Below are positions 1-11,358 of a DNA stretch of 64,000 nt, one piece after another. Source of the DNA: Jaltomata sinuosa (Eukaryota; Streptophyta; Magnoliopsida; Solanales; Solanaceae). Made by a program: the position numbers and the translations under genes. A model generated the notes under the pieces. The model did not search any database and was not told where the DNA came from. It saw only the letters and a program-made list of their open reading frames with translations. The stretch lies in NCBI GenBank assembly GCA_003996215.1, contig QJPP01000815.1, forward strand, positions 62,001 through 126,000, given 5' to 3'. Position 1 is the stretch's first letter, and each line of letters starts with the position of its first letter.

Positions 1-1990
1 CATGGCAATTTTCATTTCCAATTTCAGTTTGCGAGGCCCACGGACCCGCTTTTGACCTAGATTTTAACCTGGTAAAACTTTTAGCAATATGGGTATCGTT
101 AGCTTTGCTTTAACACATATATTACATTCTTGATAGTATGATTGCTGTTTGGAGCTTCTCAGAGAAGTTTGGGCTTGAGATTTGGCATCCCAACTGCTAA
201 TTGTCGAACGCCAGGTAGGTTACGGCTTCTCTACCTTCGACTTTGCGTATATAGAATATAAATGTATTAGTGAGCATCTTTAGGTTGGGTTTTCTAGGTT
301 GTCACCCCAGACCTTGTTTGTTTTCTTTCTGTCCATTTTATTTCATATATTTGTTTTAGTACTTGATCTCATTTTTGTAGTATTATCCTTATGGCCCTGT
401 GTGGCCTTTGTTTATGCCTTTGGACCATAAATAGTAGGATATTTTGTAATGTCCGTGAGTCTCGAACATTGATTTGCGATTATGGAACTGGTTATCTATG
501 TTGTAGAGCGGATTGATCCAATGTAAGGCCAGTAGGTTGATTGTGAGCTAATGATCTATTGATTGTATTTGGGTATGTAATTATCATACAAAGAGTTTTT
601 CTACACTATTTTACTACTATTTTGGCTGCGGGCCTAACTACCATTAGTTTTCTAAACCTTGCATGGCCCATAGGGCCTGTTTTAAGTATAAATGGTTATA
701 AAAGGATTTGAAACTGGTTTTATAGATCTTCTTGGAGAAAGATATTATAAGATAATGTTATGATGGTTTTCACCCTAATTTAGAGGCGATACTAGACTCG
801 GTCGAGCCGAGCCCTAGACAAATCAGTTCCAGATATACTCTAGGTACCCTTACTGGGATTCTGAGATTGCTAATTTAGACCCAGATAAACTCTGGGCACT
901 TATATTGTGATTCTGAGATTTTGTATGTGGTCGCGGAGACCTCCATGGACCTTGCCAATCTGTACTAGGGGCTACGGGTCGAGAATGCTAGAGGAGGGAT
1001 ATATGGAGGAGTAGAGGTATACAGGGGAATCCTTCCATAGGTCCTACTTGTTGGGCCTACAGTCGCTAGAGGAGGTGCATACAGTACTACCTAGCATTTC
1101 ATGGCATATCATACCTTGTTTGTGGTTTCACCCTTGTTTGTTGTTTATTGAGTGTACGCTCCGATAGTATGGGATGACGAAGGGTTTGTTTTCACTTGTA
1201 TGTGTTCCTTAGGTGTATGTGCACCCATTGGGACTATAGGTAGATTAGTTTTCCTGATCTTATTGTAGTACTTGTTCAAATTATAGCTACGTTATGAGTT
1301 GCATTTCAAGCATGTTTATAACAAGTTTCTTTTCCTTCTTTCCCATTTATTTGAGGTTAGTGGTATGCTATCATGTTTCTTAAACTCTCTGTATATATTA
1401 TTGTTGCAAGCCAAGCAATGAGAAAGATTGACCAATCTCATCATATTCTATTTCATATTCATATGCCCTTAGACATGTGCGTTCTCTATTCTTTCACCTG
1501 TGTTCTGTGATATATCTTCTGTGGCTAGAAGATTATACACTTATTCTCCCTTTCTTCTATATGTTGCTAGTTTTCATGTGTTTGCCTATGTTTTCTTCTG
1601 TGACTACTTCTTTCTTATCTTCTTTATACTGGTTTTACAACTTATATGCGCTCAGTCGGCCTATGATACCTACTGGGTACCCGTTACTTTTCAATTGGTG
1701 CTCATACTACACTTTTGCATCTTTCAAGTGCAGATCCTAGTGTGAGCTAGCAATCTTGATTGCATGGATACTCGTGTAGCTTTTGGACATCCGAGACTAA
1801 GGTGAGCTCTTGACGACCAGGTCTTGACCATATCTATTCTGTTCGGAACTGTTTACTCTTTTTCTTATTCAGAGACAATTGTATATTCTATTTTTGTATC
1901 CTCTTATACTTTGTATATTTAGTAGTGGCTTCTATACTATGATGCCAGATTGTGGGATAGTTTAGCTTTCATATATATACATATACATAT

Positions 1991-2043
<53 letters not shown>

Positions 2044-2210
2044 GTTGTTTCCTCCTTTTTATGTCTTTTTTATATTCCTTCACTTATTACTCTATCTTGT
2101 GTGCTTCACTTCATTAGTAGTCCATTACTAACTGTTCTGGGCTACAGGGATTGATTCGCCTACAGGGGAGTTGCAGGTGTCATCATGACTTGAAAAATTG
2201 GGTCGTGATA
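1..2210 (+). repeat. Family A long LTR, 3' portion (5' end outside window)
   Basis: This stretch reads in the plus sense as the downstream part of the long LTR seen reversed at 30074-31497, 41129-43400, 55141-58725 and 61316-63885. Shared landmarks include the GTCCGTGAGTCTCG block near 450-470 and the terminal block with CATCATGACTTG and GGGTCGTGATA at 2181-2210. The last bases GTGATA correspond to the family end GTGACA. No primer-binding site follows, so this is a solo LTR or a 3' LTR whose internal region lies to the left of the window. It contains no real gene; the short ORFs at 1477-1745 are chance ORFs in pyrimidine-rich LTR sequence. Confidence 0.85.
1971..2040. repeat. (TA)n/(TATACA)n microsatellite inside family A LTR
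   Basis: About 70 bp of alternating TA and TATACA units lie directly before the sequence CAGGTT. The other family A copies have only a short AT tract at the same place (near 30250, 55285 and 61460), so the tract expanded in this copy. Confidence 0.95.
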
Positions 2211-2807
2211 GGTATTTATATAGAGTGTCGGTAAATATTCATATTATTGCCACTTAAAGTAATTTATTGCCATTAAAGCTACCATATTTTGCAGCTTTTA
2301 TTATTACCAATAAAAATGCAATAATTTTCGATAAATGAGCTATTTTAATTGCAATTACTATAGCACTAAAGTTGGCCATTAATTCACCTTAATTTATATA
2401 TTTAATTAGAGAAATCAAAAATAATAATAGAAGAATTATCAAACTCAAACAACGTCATTCATTTAAAATTAGAACAATCAAACTCAAACAACGTCATTCA
2501 TTTAAAATTAGAACAATCAAACTCATTATATTCACTTTCTTGTCTTCTAGTGGTAAAAAAGTATGAATTATCAAAATAATAAGAATGCATTGAAGTTATC
2601 ATAAAAGAAAAAAGAATGCGCTTAACAATGGAAAAACATGGAAATTGGGCCATTATTTCTTTCCCGGTGAAATATGGCATCTTGGATCACGATCATATGT
2701 AATATCATGAGGATGTTTAGTAGAGCCAATTTTATTTTCTATCTGTAGAAAAATTTGTTATGCTGCTAGAAGAAAAGGAGAAATATAAGTCAGTATTGTA
2801 AAATATG
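2211..2807. other. Unassigned AT-rich interval
   Basis: This lies between the family A LTR end and a copia LTR. It has no recognisable coding sequence. The only structure I see is a short tandem duplication at 2439-2525, listed separately. The 60-codon ORF at 2498-2680 (minus) has no recognisable motif and I treat it as chance. Confidence 0.5.
2439..2525. repeat. 39-bp tandem duplication
   Basis: A unit beginning TCAAACTCAAACAACGTC occurs at 2439 and again at 2478, a period of 39 bp, with a third partial start near 2517. The two full copies are identical as read, which suggests recent slippage. Confidence 0.9.
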
Positions 2808-3240
2808 AGCAATATATAGAATAATATAAAATAACAAATGGAGACAAGAGATATGGGAGAGTGTAACTCTTATTACTTTCTTCTATACTTTCAAGTGTAT
2901 TCAATTGTGTTCTTACAATGGTGAACAACATTTCAATTTATAGGATGAGAAATCATTCCAAAGGTCACCAACATTAAGAACCAAATTAATAGATACATTC
3001 TTATCGACAAAAGGTTCATGTAACCTAGGGAATGTGTATGGACATCCATTCATTGAATATATATTTCATAACACTCTCCCTTGTATATCTGTAGATAATG
3101 TGCCTCGTTAAAACCTTACTAGGAAAACCAAGTGGGAAAAATCCTAGTGAAGGAAAAAGAGTACACACATCTTGTAATACGCCTTGAGTGTTACCTCATT
3201 AAAAACCTTACTAGGAAAACCCAATTGGACAAAAGCTTGG
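2808..3240 (-). mobile_element. Ty1/copia (Tork-like) 3' LTR and adjacent internal tail, left half of split element
   Basis: Read on the minus strand, the LTR begins TGTTATGAAATATA at about 3074 and runs to about 2808, roughly 265 bp. On its 3075-3240 side is the non-coding tail that precedes the 3' LTR in this family, including the polypurine-like block around 3075-3085 and the repeated phrase built on CCTTACTAGGAAAACC. The element is interrupted at 3240 by gypsy element B, and its next part resumes at 28075 (end of the RNase H region). The same LTR family occurs reversed at 29832-29912 and truncated at 44031-44184. Confidence 0.8.
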
Positions 3241-3590
3241 TGTAACGACCCTTCCCATCATTATAGGTGAGCTAATCATGCGATAAATCAGGTTAGAAAA
3301 TTTTGGGTTAGGGAGTTGAAAATTTTGGGCTAGGCTAGTCTCGGATGAAATTTGTGAGAGGTGAGGTCTAGGGAAATTTGGGAAAGTATTGGGTGAAATA
3401 AGAAAGTTTGATATAGTTTTTTATTAGCTAAAGCGTTAAGGAGGCCATAGGACTTTTCGAGAATAAATTTTGGTGAGTAGAACTCCCGATATCGAACTTG
3501 ACATAAAGGGGTTGGTCTGAAATGTCAAGGTTTGATGGTATGTTATAAAATGGGAAAAACTAGGAGAATTCTCGAGTTTCTATCCTGTGT

Positions 3591-3725
3591 CAACCGCTAT
3601 AGCGGGTGATACGCTGCTATCACGACCCTGCTATATCGGAGAAATTCTCGCTATAGCAGGAGTCAAAGGTGGTCAACTTTGCTATAATAGGTGGCTTCCG
3701 CTATGGTGGTGACTTTATAATGGGA
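3591..3725. repeat. CTATAG-type palindrome cluster in U3 of element B 5' LTR
   Basis: Several variants of CCGCTATAGCGG and its half sites lie within about 130 bp, for example near 3595, 3630, 3650, 3680 and 3700. The same kind of cluster occurs at the same relative place in the LTRs of C (8398-8465), D (18652-18805), B 3' (26241-26372), E (31856-31965; 39267-39400) and F (44452-44515). Confidence 0.8.
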
Positions 3726-4504
3726 TTGGACTACTATAGTGGGATTAGTCACTGTAAATGCAGAAACTTCTCCAAAAACATTCATTATTTTCTAAGAACA
3801 CTTTGGGGAGGGCTGTGGCAATTTTGGGCAACTCCTAGCACTTTTGCACCATAATCCTTCCGTAAGGTAAGTATTTTATTCCCCTAATCTAGTTTGATTC
3901 TTATGGCTTAGAATCATTAGTTACCGGCTTGAGGAAGGGTTTAACTTAACCTAGGATGGATTTTCTTGTGAAAAAATGGAATGTGTGGATGAAAAACCTG
4001 GGTTTCTTGAATTATGTTATTATTTAAAGATTCCTTATCGTAATTCCCTAGCATAGCCATGGAATTGGTTATAAATAGGTGAATTTAAGGTGGTAAGACC
4101 TTGGGATGGGTAAAATGATTATGAAATTAGCCTAGGGTTTGTGATTAAGATGTAATCCGGAAATATTTAGGCCATTTGGGTTGATTTTGTGTTTCTGTTA
4201 TTGTTTTTAGACCACGATCAGTTAGAGTTTCAAGAAATGGGAAAGCTCCGGTCCAGTAGAGCATTCAGGCTTAAGTTGAGGTAGGTGATCGTTAACTTGT
4301 GACCCAAATTACGTTATGTGTTCATGTTAACTATTTCATTAGTATTTCTTGTACAATACGTGTTTAGGGAATAAGGAAATGAATGCTAAATGATATCTGG
4401 TTGTCAATATCATGCTATGAACTTGTCTTAAATGCTTGTTGGCTTTAAAAGTGTGGATTGTATTCATTGTGGTTGTGATTGTTGTGATATCTGTGATTCT
4501 TTAG

Positions 4505-4684
4505 TTTGCTCAGGTACCACACCTGGTACAGTTCATTTGTTGGCTCGGGTACCATGTCTGGTATAGGATATATATCGGTTGGCTCGGGTACCATACCTGG
4601 TATAGGATATCTATCGGTTGGCTCAGGTACCACGGTTGGTATAAGTTTTCTTATGGTTGACACAGGTTCCACACCTGGTACATG
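4505..4684. repeat. Array of about five GGTACC hairpin units (element B 5' LTR)
   Basis: Each unit has the core GGCTCGGGTACCACGCCTGG or a variant, in which GGTACCA and TGGTACC form an inverted repeat around a 4-base spacer. Units recur at roughly 35-45 bp. Homologous arrays occur in every B-F LTR of this window. Confidence 0.9.
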
Positions 4685-5472
4685 TTTGGTTGTTCTTCTG
4701 TGTGATAGTTCCATGAGTGAACCAGGCTTATTCTTTGTGATATATTTATTACATGTTGGTCCATGAGTGGTCGGGTTGGTGTGTTTAAATAATGGGGTGG
4801 TTCTTGTGTAGACCAGGATTGCATGTTAAACACCGTCGATAATATACTAGGGATCCTTGAGCAGTCTGGGTTATTTGAAAAGGTGTGTGAAATTGTATAT
4901 AGGTTGATGTTATGATGGTTTTGGACATGTCTTCTTGCTTTTATTCACTGACTTGGTTTATACTTGTTTGTCCTATTTTACGAAGTTATAGTTGTGTGTT
5001 TATATTTCGTATTTTAGAGCTGTCCAATGATCCTACCAATACACTATTGTTTTTGTGTATAGATATTGCACTTACTCTTCTTTTATTGAGTACAGGGCAT
5101 ATTAAGGTGGCTGTTGCACGACCTCAATTGTGATACAGACGTCTTCTAAATTTAAGGGTGAGCTGCATCTTCCGGGCTACCATAGATTTATCTAATTGTT
5201 TTAGTCCATTGTTCATACTTGGATTCATTTTATTTTGTGGTTACATCTCTGTCTTATTAGACATGTTTAGAGTTTTGGTATATGACTTTCAGATTCTAGG
5301 GGATTTTTTCTACGCAGGTTTTACTATATTGTTAAGTTAAGATGTGAATCTTGGTTTATCTATCAAATTGGTTTTTTTAGCTTCTTAGTTTGGTCAAGTG
5401 TTGGCTTTATTTATTGGTTATCCCACGAGGGGTTTAGTATGGATGACACTCACAGCGGGTTAGGTCATGACA

Positions 5473-5689
5473 AAGATGGTATCAGAGCCAGGTTCATTGA
5501 TCTTGTTGTACCAAAATGGGTCTAGTAGAGTCTTGCAGAATGGTATAGAGACGTCTGTACTTTTCTTTGAGAGGCTGTAGGACTTTAGGAAACTATCTAT
5601 TTTTTTCTTCCTTCATGCTATAACTTGATTCTAATTGGTATCTAGTGATCCAAATTGGTATCTGACCTCCTTCATTCTTTTATCTACAG
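5473..5689 (+). other. Element B primer-binding site and untranslated leader
   Basis: TGGTATCAGAGCCAGGTT at 5477-5494 lies 4 bases after the LTR end. It matches the usual plant primer-binding site complementary to the 3' end of initiator methionine tRNA. The following leader up to 5689 aligns with the leaders of E (33693-33910) and C (from 10754), including the repeated phrase containing AATTGGTATCT. Confidence 0.92.
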
Positions 5690-6995
5690 TTGGTTAATAC
5701 TAGACATAATGGAGCAAGGGCAGCAACTACAGCTGCAGGACCGATACTGTGCGAGCTAGGAAAGGGTAGAGGACATGGGAGAGCGACACCCGCTTGGGGT
5801 AGACCTCATGTAGAGGCTGACCAGAGGTTAGCATCTCCTCCCCCACCCCAGTATCATATTGAGGAGAAGGTTGAGGTAGTGCATGAGGAGGGTGTAGAAC
5901 TAGAGGTGGAAGCACCGATTAGAAGTGTAGGTCTTCCCCCTATGTCTTATGAGGTTATTCAGTAGTACTGGAGCCACTCCCACTATGCCAACTACTCAGG
6001 TTCTGGGTTCCTATCCCTTTGATGCTTTAGCCCCTAGGATGGATGAGGTCTCAGGTATAGATGCATTCTTCCATCCGGTGTTAGGCCCTGTCATGACCGG
6101 GACCAAGCATGAGTTGTTGACCAAGTTCCTGAAAATGAAACCTCTATCATACCATAGTACAGAAGATGAAGATACCTTTGAGTTCATCCTAGATTTCTAT
6201 GAGAGGTTGCACAAGTTGGGGATCATACAACAACATAGGGTAAAGTTTGTGACTTTCTAGCTGCAGGGTGATGCTAAGCAGTAGTGGAGGGCCTATGTGG
6301 AGTGTTGTTCGTCAGCTTTTCCACAAAGGACATGGGCTCAATTTCATGCCCTATTTTTGGAGAAGTATGTGCCATGTACTCTGAGGGATTGCAAGAAAGA
6401 TGAGTTTCTTTCCCTTGAACAGGGCAATATGAATGTTAAAACATATGAGGATAAGTTTGATGCCTTGTCTTGCTATGCTACCCAATAGTTGGGTACTGAG
6501 GAGAAGAGGATTCACTTGTATGTTAAGGGCCTGAATACTGAAAGCAAGTTGGGCAGGCTAAGGTATTAGCCAAAGAGTCCCAGAATGTGGGTAATTTCAG
6601 TAGTTATTATTCCATATATCCCAGTTAGCAGTTTCATTTAGCTCATCTTATTCAGTCAGCCTTGCCAGCTTCTACAGGTGGTTATTCAGGGGCTATTCAA
6701 CAGTCTCCAGCTCCTAGAGGCCAGGGAACTTCTTATTCTTCTGCCAGCATGCCCTCTCTTGAGCGAGGATGTTTCCATTATGGTGATTTGGGTTATTTTA
6801 AGAGGGAGTTTCCTCTAAGGCAGGCATGCAATCAGGTGTAGCAGCAGACTAAAGTTGTAATTCCAGCAGGTAGAGGTGGCAATGGCAGGGGATGCTTATA
6901 GGGTGGACAATGTAATAATCAGGGAGGTCGTGGTGGTAACAGAGGTAATGGTAACATAGGGAGGGGAATAGCGCAGCCAGCTAGAGAGGTTTCCC
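5690..6995 (+). pseudogene. gag: Element B gag (capsid and nucleocapsid), decayed
   Basis: Gag would package the element RNA in cytoplasmic particles. The N-terminus reads as the family start (MVNTRHNGARAA), but the first codon is TTG where element E has ATG, so the start codon appears lost. A frameshift separates 5690-5965 from the capsid part (5949-6488, motifs FEFILDFYERLHKLG and LEKYVPCTLRD). Capsid stops lie at 6258 and 6282, where relatives have CAG and TGG codons, and at 6486. After LNTE (about 6540) roughly 90 bp are missing compared with element D. The zinc knuckle near 6768-6810 reads CFHYGDLGYFKREF, keeping one of the four CCHC ligands. A Gly/Arg/Asn-rich basic stretch follows to 6990. 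This is a dead gene. Confidence 0.88.
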
Positions 6996-8252
6996 AGATT
7001 AATGATAGAGCTCATTTTTATGCCTTCCTGGGCAAGTCTGAGACCGAGGTCTTTGATGCTGTGATAACAGATACTATTCTCGTCTGTGACCAGATGGCTT
7101 CTATTTTATTTTATCTGAGTTCCATATATTCATATGTATATGTTAGATTTTCCTTGGTTCTTGACTTCATTTGTGATGTTCTTGATTCTCTTATTCATGT
7201 TTCTACTCTTGTTGGGTAGTCTTTCATACTGACCCATGTATATCATTCATGCTTAGTTGTATTTATAGGTTTTCAGACTTGGGTAGATTTGGTCATATTG
7301 GATATTCTTGATTTTGATATTATAATTGGTATGACTTAGTTGTCTCCTTATCACGTTGTGTTGAACTATAATACCAAGACAGTCACTCTAGAGATGTGGG
7401 GTATGGATAGACTAGAGTGGGAGGGTGTGTATATGCCTAAGACAGTGAAGATCATATCTGGGAAGGGGTGTTCAGCCTTCCTGGCTCATCTTTGGGATAT
7501 TAGTGCGGAGTCCCCTTCTATTGAGTCGGTCCTTATGGTTTCTGAATTTCAGAAGGTATTTTCTACGGATCTTCCTGGTATGCCTCCGGACAGGGATATT
7601 GACTTCTGTACAGATTTGGAGCCTGACACTCACCTAATCTCTATTCCTCCTTATCACATGTCTCCTGCAGAGTTGAGGGAACTCAAAACTCAGCTTCAGG
7701 AACTCCTAGATAAGGGATTTATTCATCCCAGTACTTTGCCTTATGGTGCTCCAGTCTTGTTTGTTAAGAATAAGTATGGTAGCATGAGGATGTGTATAGA
7801 TTACAGGAAATTGAACAAGGGTACCATCTGAAATACTTATCCCTAGCCCCATATAGATGACCTTTTGACAAGTTGTAGGGTGCTTCAGTGTTTTCTAAAA
7901 TTGACTTGAGGTCAGGGTATCATCAGTTGAAGATTAGGGCTGAGGATATACCTAAGACAACTTTCTGGACTCGGTATGGGCATTATAAGTTCCTGGTAAT
8001 GTTGTTTGGGTTGACCAATGCATCGGTAGTATTTATGAGCTTGATGAATGGGGTTTTCAAGTAGTTCATGGATTTTTTTTTGATTGTTTTATCAATGATA
8101 TTTTGATTTACTCCAAGAATAAGGAGGAGCATGCAAAATATCTTCGTATTGTTTTGGGAATTTTGAAGAAGAAGAAATTGTATGCTAAATTTTCGAAGTA
8201 TAAATTTTGGTTATCTTCGGTTGCCTTCTTAGGAAATGTGGTCTCAAAAAAA
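6996..8252 (+). pseudogene. pol: Element B protease and N-terminal/central reverse transcriptase, decayed and cut by element C
   Basis: The aspartic protease region (about 7000-7330) has LFYLSSIYSYV at the active site where relatives have LFDPGSTYSYV, so the catalytic Asp is replaced by Tyr. The longest open part, 7340-7831, holds the protease-RT linker (RLEWEGVY) and the start of RT (LPGMPPDRDIDF, MRMCIDYRKLNK). It stops at a TGA where relatives encode Arg (CGA). Further RT blocks, such as KIDLRSGYHQLKIR near 7900, are readable between frameshifts. The catalytic box near 8085-8110 reads as FINDILIYSK across a frameshift, so the first Asp is changed. Coding sequence halts at 8252-8256, where element C inserted, and resumes at 23728. 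Confidence 0.9.
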
Positions 8253-8256
8253 GGGT

Positions 8257-10753
8257 TGTAAGAACATGTTCAGTCGTTATTTAAAGGCACCTCATTGAGG
8301 GTTCTGGGAAATATTGAAATACATTATTAAATTTATTTGGGGTGACATGATAAAAAGTTTAGGAATTTTAAATTTTGCTCGGGATAACATCATCCCACTA
8401 TAGTAGGAATTTTCCCGTTATAACGTTGCCGCTATAGAGGTCGGCAGGTCACTATAGTGGGCTGACAGAACCTGTAGCTAGAAAATGCAGATTTTATATT
8501 AGGACTCCTTCTCTTCAGTTGAAAAGAGATGATGGTTACTCCAAAAACCATCCTAGGCTACTCCAAAGTTTGGGAGAAATAGAGAGGAAAGATTCCCGTG
8601 TGAATAGGGTAAAACACATGGATTCCACACCCACTTATGTCCGAATTCGCCTCCATGGAGCTAGAAGTTTGTGTTCAGACTTTTGCAACAGCTGCTTGGT
8701 GCCAGGTAGTATTGGCTTAATTGAGTAGTTTAGACCTATTTTTGATGCATAATATATTGTAGATTGATGGGAGATTTCATGCCTAGGCCTTCGGGCATAT
8801 AGTCTGAAGGAATAAACATATTGTTGTCTTATTGATTGGGGTGGAATTATTATGTTATGAGCAATGTGATCCCAATACTTGATTCATTGTTGATATGAGG
8901 ATTCTAAATCCTTGGAAGACTAGATTTTGGGTAGGTTCGTGGAATCGGTAATGTTTATGTGTAAAGGGATTGCTAAGTCGTAGTGGATTCCTTAGTTTTG
9001 TATAAATATAGGAAATGGGATGAACAAAGAAGGTACTGAGTTTCTGGTATTAGGAAAGGGATTTCCTAGGGACAGTTGTATGCTTCTAAATAAAACCAGC
9101 ATGGAGATTTAGGTATTATGTGCTTAATGGATTAGGCTGGGGTTATTATATTGATAGGCCTTCAATATCGAGATAATGAACCAGGTTCGTTATAGTAGGT
9201 GATGGTTGAATTGTTTCCCAAATTTCTTCATGTGTGCATGTTAACTATTTCATTAATAGTGACTATACATTTTGTGTTTTAGGGGATAAGGAATTGAACA
9301 TTAATGATATCGGGTTGTCAATCTCATGTAATAAATTGTCTTAAATACTTGTTGTTTTACAAGTGTGAGTTGTTTTTCATTGTGGTTGTGATTTTTTTGA
9401 GGTCTATGAATTTCAGTTAGCCCGGGTACCACGCCTAGTAAAAGATATCTATTAGTTAGCTCAGGTACCACGGCTGGTACAAATTCTATTATGGTTGGCT
9501 GGGGTACCACACCTGGTACGTGTTTGATTGTGCTTCTATGTGTCAGTTCCATGAGTGAATCGAGTTATTTCTTGTGATATAATTATTATATGTTGCTCCA
9601 TGAGTGGTTGGGTGGCTGTGTTTAAATGTTTGGTTGATTCTTGTGTAGACTGAGATTGCATGTTAAACACTGTAGATGATGTCTTAGGGATCCTTGTGTG
9701 GTTCGGGTTATTTTCTAGTTATGGCATAGTTATAGGTAGCATGTTTACTTATGCAGTTGGGCATAACTTGTTATTGTAGAGTCATAGTAGTTGACTTGGT
9801 TAATGCGAATTAGTAGTTAGGGTCTTGACCGGGTTTGTTAGGTTGATGACTGGGAACCTTACTCGTATACCCTGAGTAAGATTGTACACGTCTGTCAATG
9901 TGGTCTAGAACCTGTCTGTTAAGGGGGTTGAGTCAGGGAGGTTAAGTGAGAGTTTTGCAGTTTGTCCATTAAATTGGCAAAGGGTCAAGGGCCAGGGTTG
10001 TTGACTTAGGATCTTGAGTGAGAGTGGCAGACTGGCTAACAAGGATGGTTACCCAATTGAGTATGGAATTAGAAGCAAGTAGGTATTTCTAGTATTGGCA
10101 AGGTGGGTGGGGTGGAGAGTCTTAGTGTTATAAGTGGTTAGGTTATGACAAGGATAGAAGGGTGAAATGGCTTTTAAGGGTGGAGTTGTCAACTAAATGA
10201 GGTAGGAGGTTTGGGAAAGAGTGTAAGAAGTTCATAGGTATTATACCTGGGTAATAAGAGCATGTCGATAAGGACCTGGATTGTGTAACTTCCATATTAA
10301 ATGTTTCTTCTTAATATTTACATGATATTATGTGTTGGATTTGGGTTGACCGTTGATGCCTACCAGTATGTATTGTTTGTACTGATACTACTATTGCTAT
10401 GCCACTTGGAATTGTCTGGTTGTAGGATCAGTGATGTTTCCTAGGTGAAGACGATGGTGATCTCTGACAGCTTCTACTCCTCTCTTTCCTATGGTGGGAG
10501 CTGTTACTTCTTTAGATTTTGTATTCTCTTAGAAGCTCTTGTACCTATTTAGACTAGTTCCCAGGAAGGGCTCTCGGTGTTTTTGTAAAGAATTTTATTG
10601 TACTAAAGTTTTGGTAACTGGTTTTAAAAATCAAAGTCTTTTTTTATGTTTTCTTATTGACTTTAGCTTTACCTATTTTAATAGGGTGTCAAGGGTTCTC
10701 CTATCTAGGCGTTTGAGTAGGTGCCTGCATGGCTCGGTAGTTGGATCGTGATA
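8257..10753 (+). repeat. Element C 5' LTR
   Basis: It begins TGTAAGAACATGTTCA and ends CGTGATA, where the family ends GTGACA. It is about 340 bp longer than its 3' partner because it keeps a U3 block (about 8330-8735) with the CTATAG cluster (8398-8465) that the 3' copy lacks. The GGTACC hairpin array (three units) is at 9417-9521. No genes; the ORFs at 8519, 9301 and 10539 are chance. Confidence 0.92.
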
Positions 10754-11358
10754 ATTTGGTATCATAGACTAGGTTATCGATCTCTCAGTACAAGAGCAAA
10801 TGTCGAATAGAGTCCTACAGATTGGTGTATTGACGTCCACATCAAATATTCGGGAAACTATAAAGCATTCTAGGAAATTGTTCCACTTTTTCCCTCCTTT
10901 CATGCAGTTCATTTCTTGCAAGTATGGGTTGAGTCCAACTGGTATATCTTGATTCCAATTGGTATCTAAGCGAGGTAAGAGGATGTCATCTGACTCCGGC
11001 CAAACTGACACAAGCAATAAAGTTAGAACTGGGAAGGTTCCAACTGGTTTCTGACTTTAGAGGCTATGTAAATGCATAGATGATTGGCTAACGGTTATCC
11101 ATGAGGCGAGTAAAGGATAATAAACAAGACTTGATTTAAGGCTGAAGCTTGAGATTTGTGATTATGTACATTGCATGGCTTGTATGACTGCAAATGTGTG
11201 AGGTGTAATTGCTTGAATTACTGTGAATTTGTGGTCAGGGAAAGGTCATAACTTGTTTATGTGTGATGGGTGTGGTGATAAATTGCTATGTGGTTAACTG
11301 AAACTGTTGTGTAAAATTTAGGGCATGGAACTGAAACTGAAACTGAAACTATGTGGTT
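10754..11358 (+). other. Element C primer-binding site and leader/internal left part
   Basis: TGGTATCATAGACTAGG (from 10758) is a mutated version of TGGTATCAGAGCCAGG. The following leader aligns with that of B, including GAATAGAGTCCTACAG and TTCCAATTGGTATCT. From about 10985 to 11358 I recognise nothing; there is a short AACTGA-type repeat near 11330-11350. The sequence breaks at about 11358 into the integrase of element D. Confidence 0.75.

Larger units (their letters stand above)
3241..5472 (+). repeat. Element B 5' LTR
   Basis: It begins TGTAACGACC and ends GGTCATGACA, so it has TG...CA termini. Its partner is 25889-28069. It contains the CTATAG palindrome cluster (3591-3725) and the GGTACC hairpin array (4505-4684). 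ORFs inside it (3669, 4445-4833, 4912, 5158) are not genes; the one through 4506-4766 simply translates the hairpin array into a periodic peptide. Confidence 0.93.

Noticed and set aside
1477..1745. Two hydrophobic overlapping ORFs of 81-87 codons
   Set aside because: They come from pyrimidine-rich LTR sequence, lack any family motif and are not conserved in the other family A LTRs.
4506..4766. 86-codon plus ORF and 89-codon minus ORF with periodic Gly-Ser-Gly-Thr or Val-Pro-Glu-Pro-Thr peptides
   Set aside because: Both simply translate the tandem GGTACC hairpin array of an LTR; the same periodic peptides appear in other LTRs at 9301, 22274 and 27071.
5477..5494. tRNA-like sequence after the LTR
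   Set aside because: It is only the 18-base primer-binding site complementary to a tRNA 3' end; no cloverleaf can be formed around it.
7340..7831. 163-codon ORF considered as a host gene
   Set aside because: Its sequence is the gypsy protease-RT linker and RT N-terminus, in order within element B.
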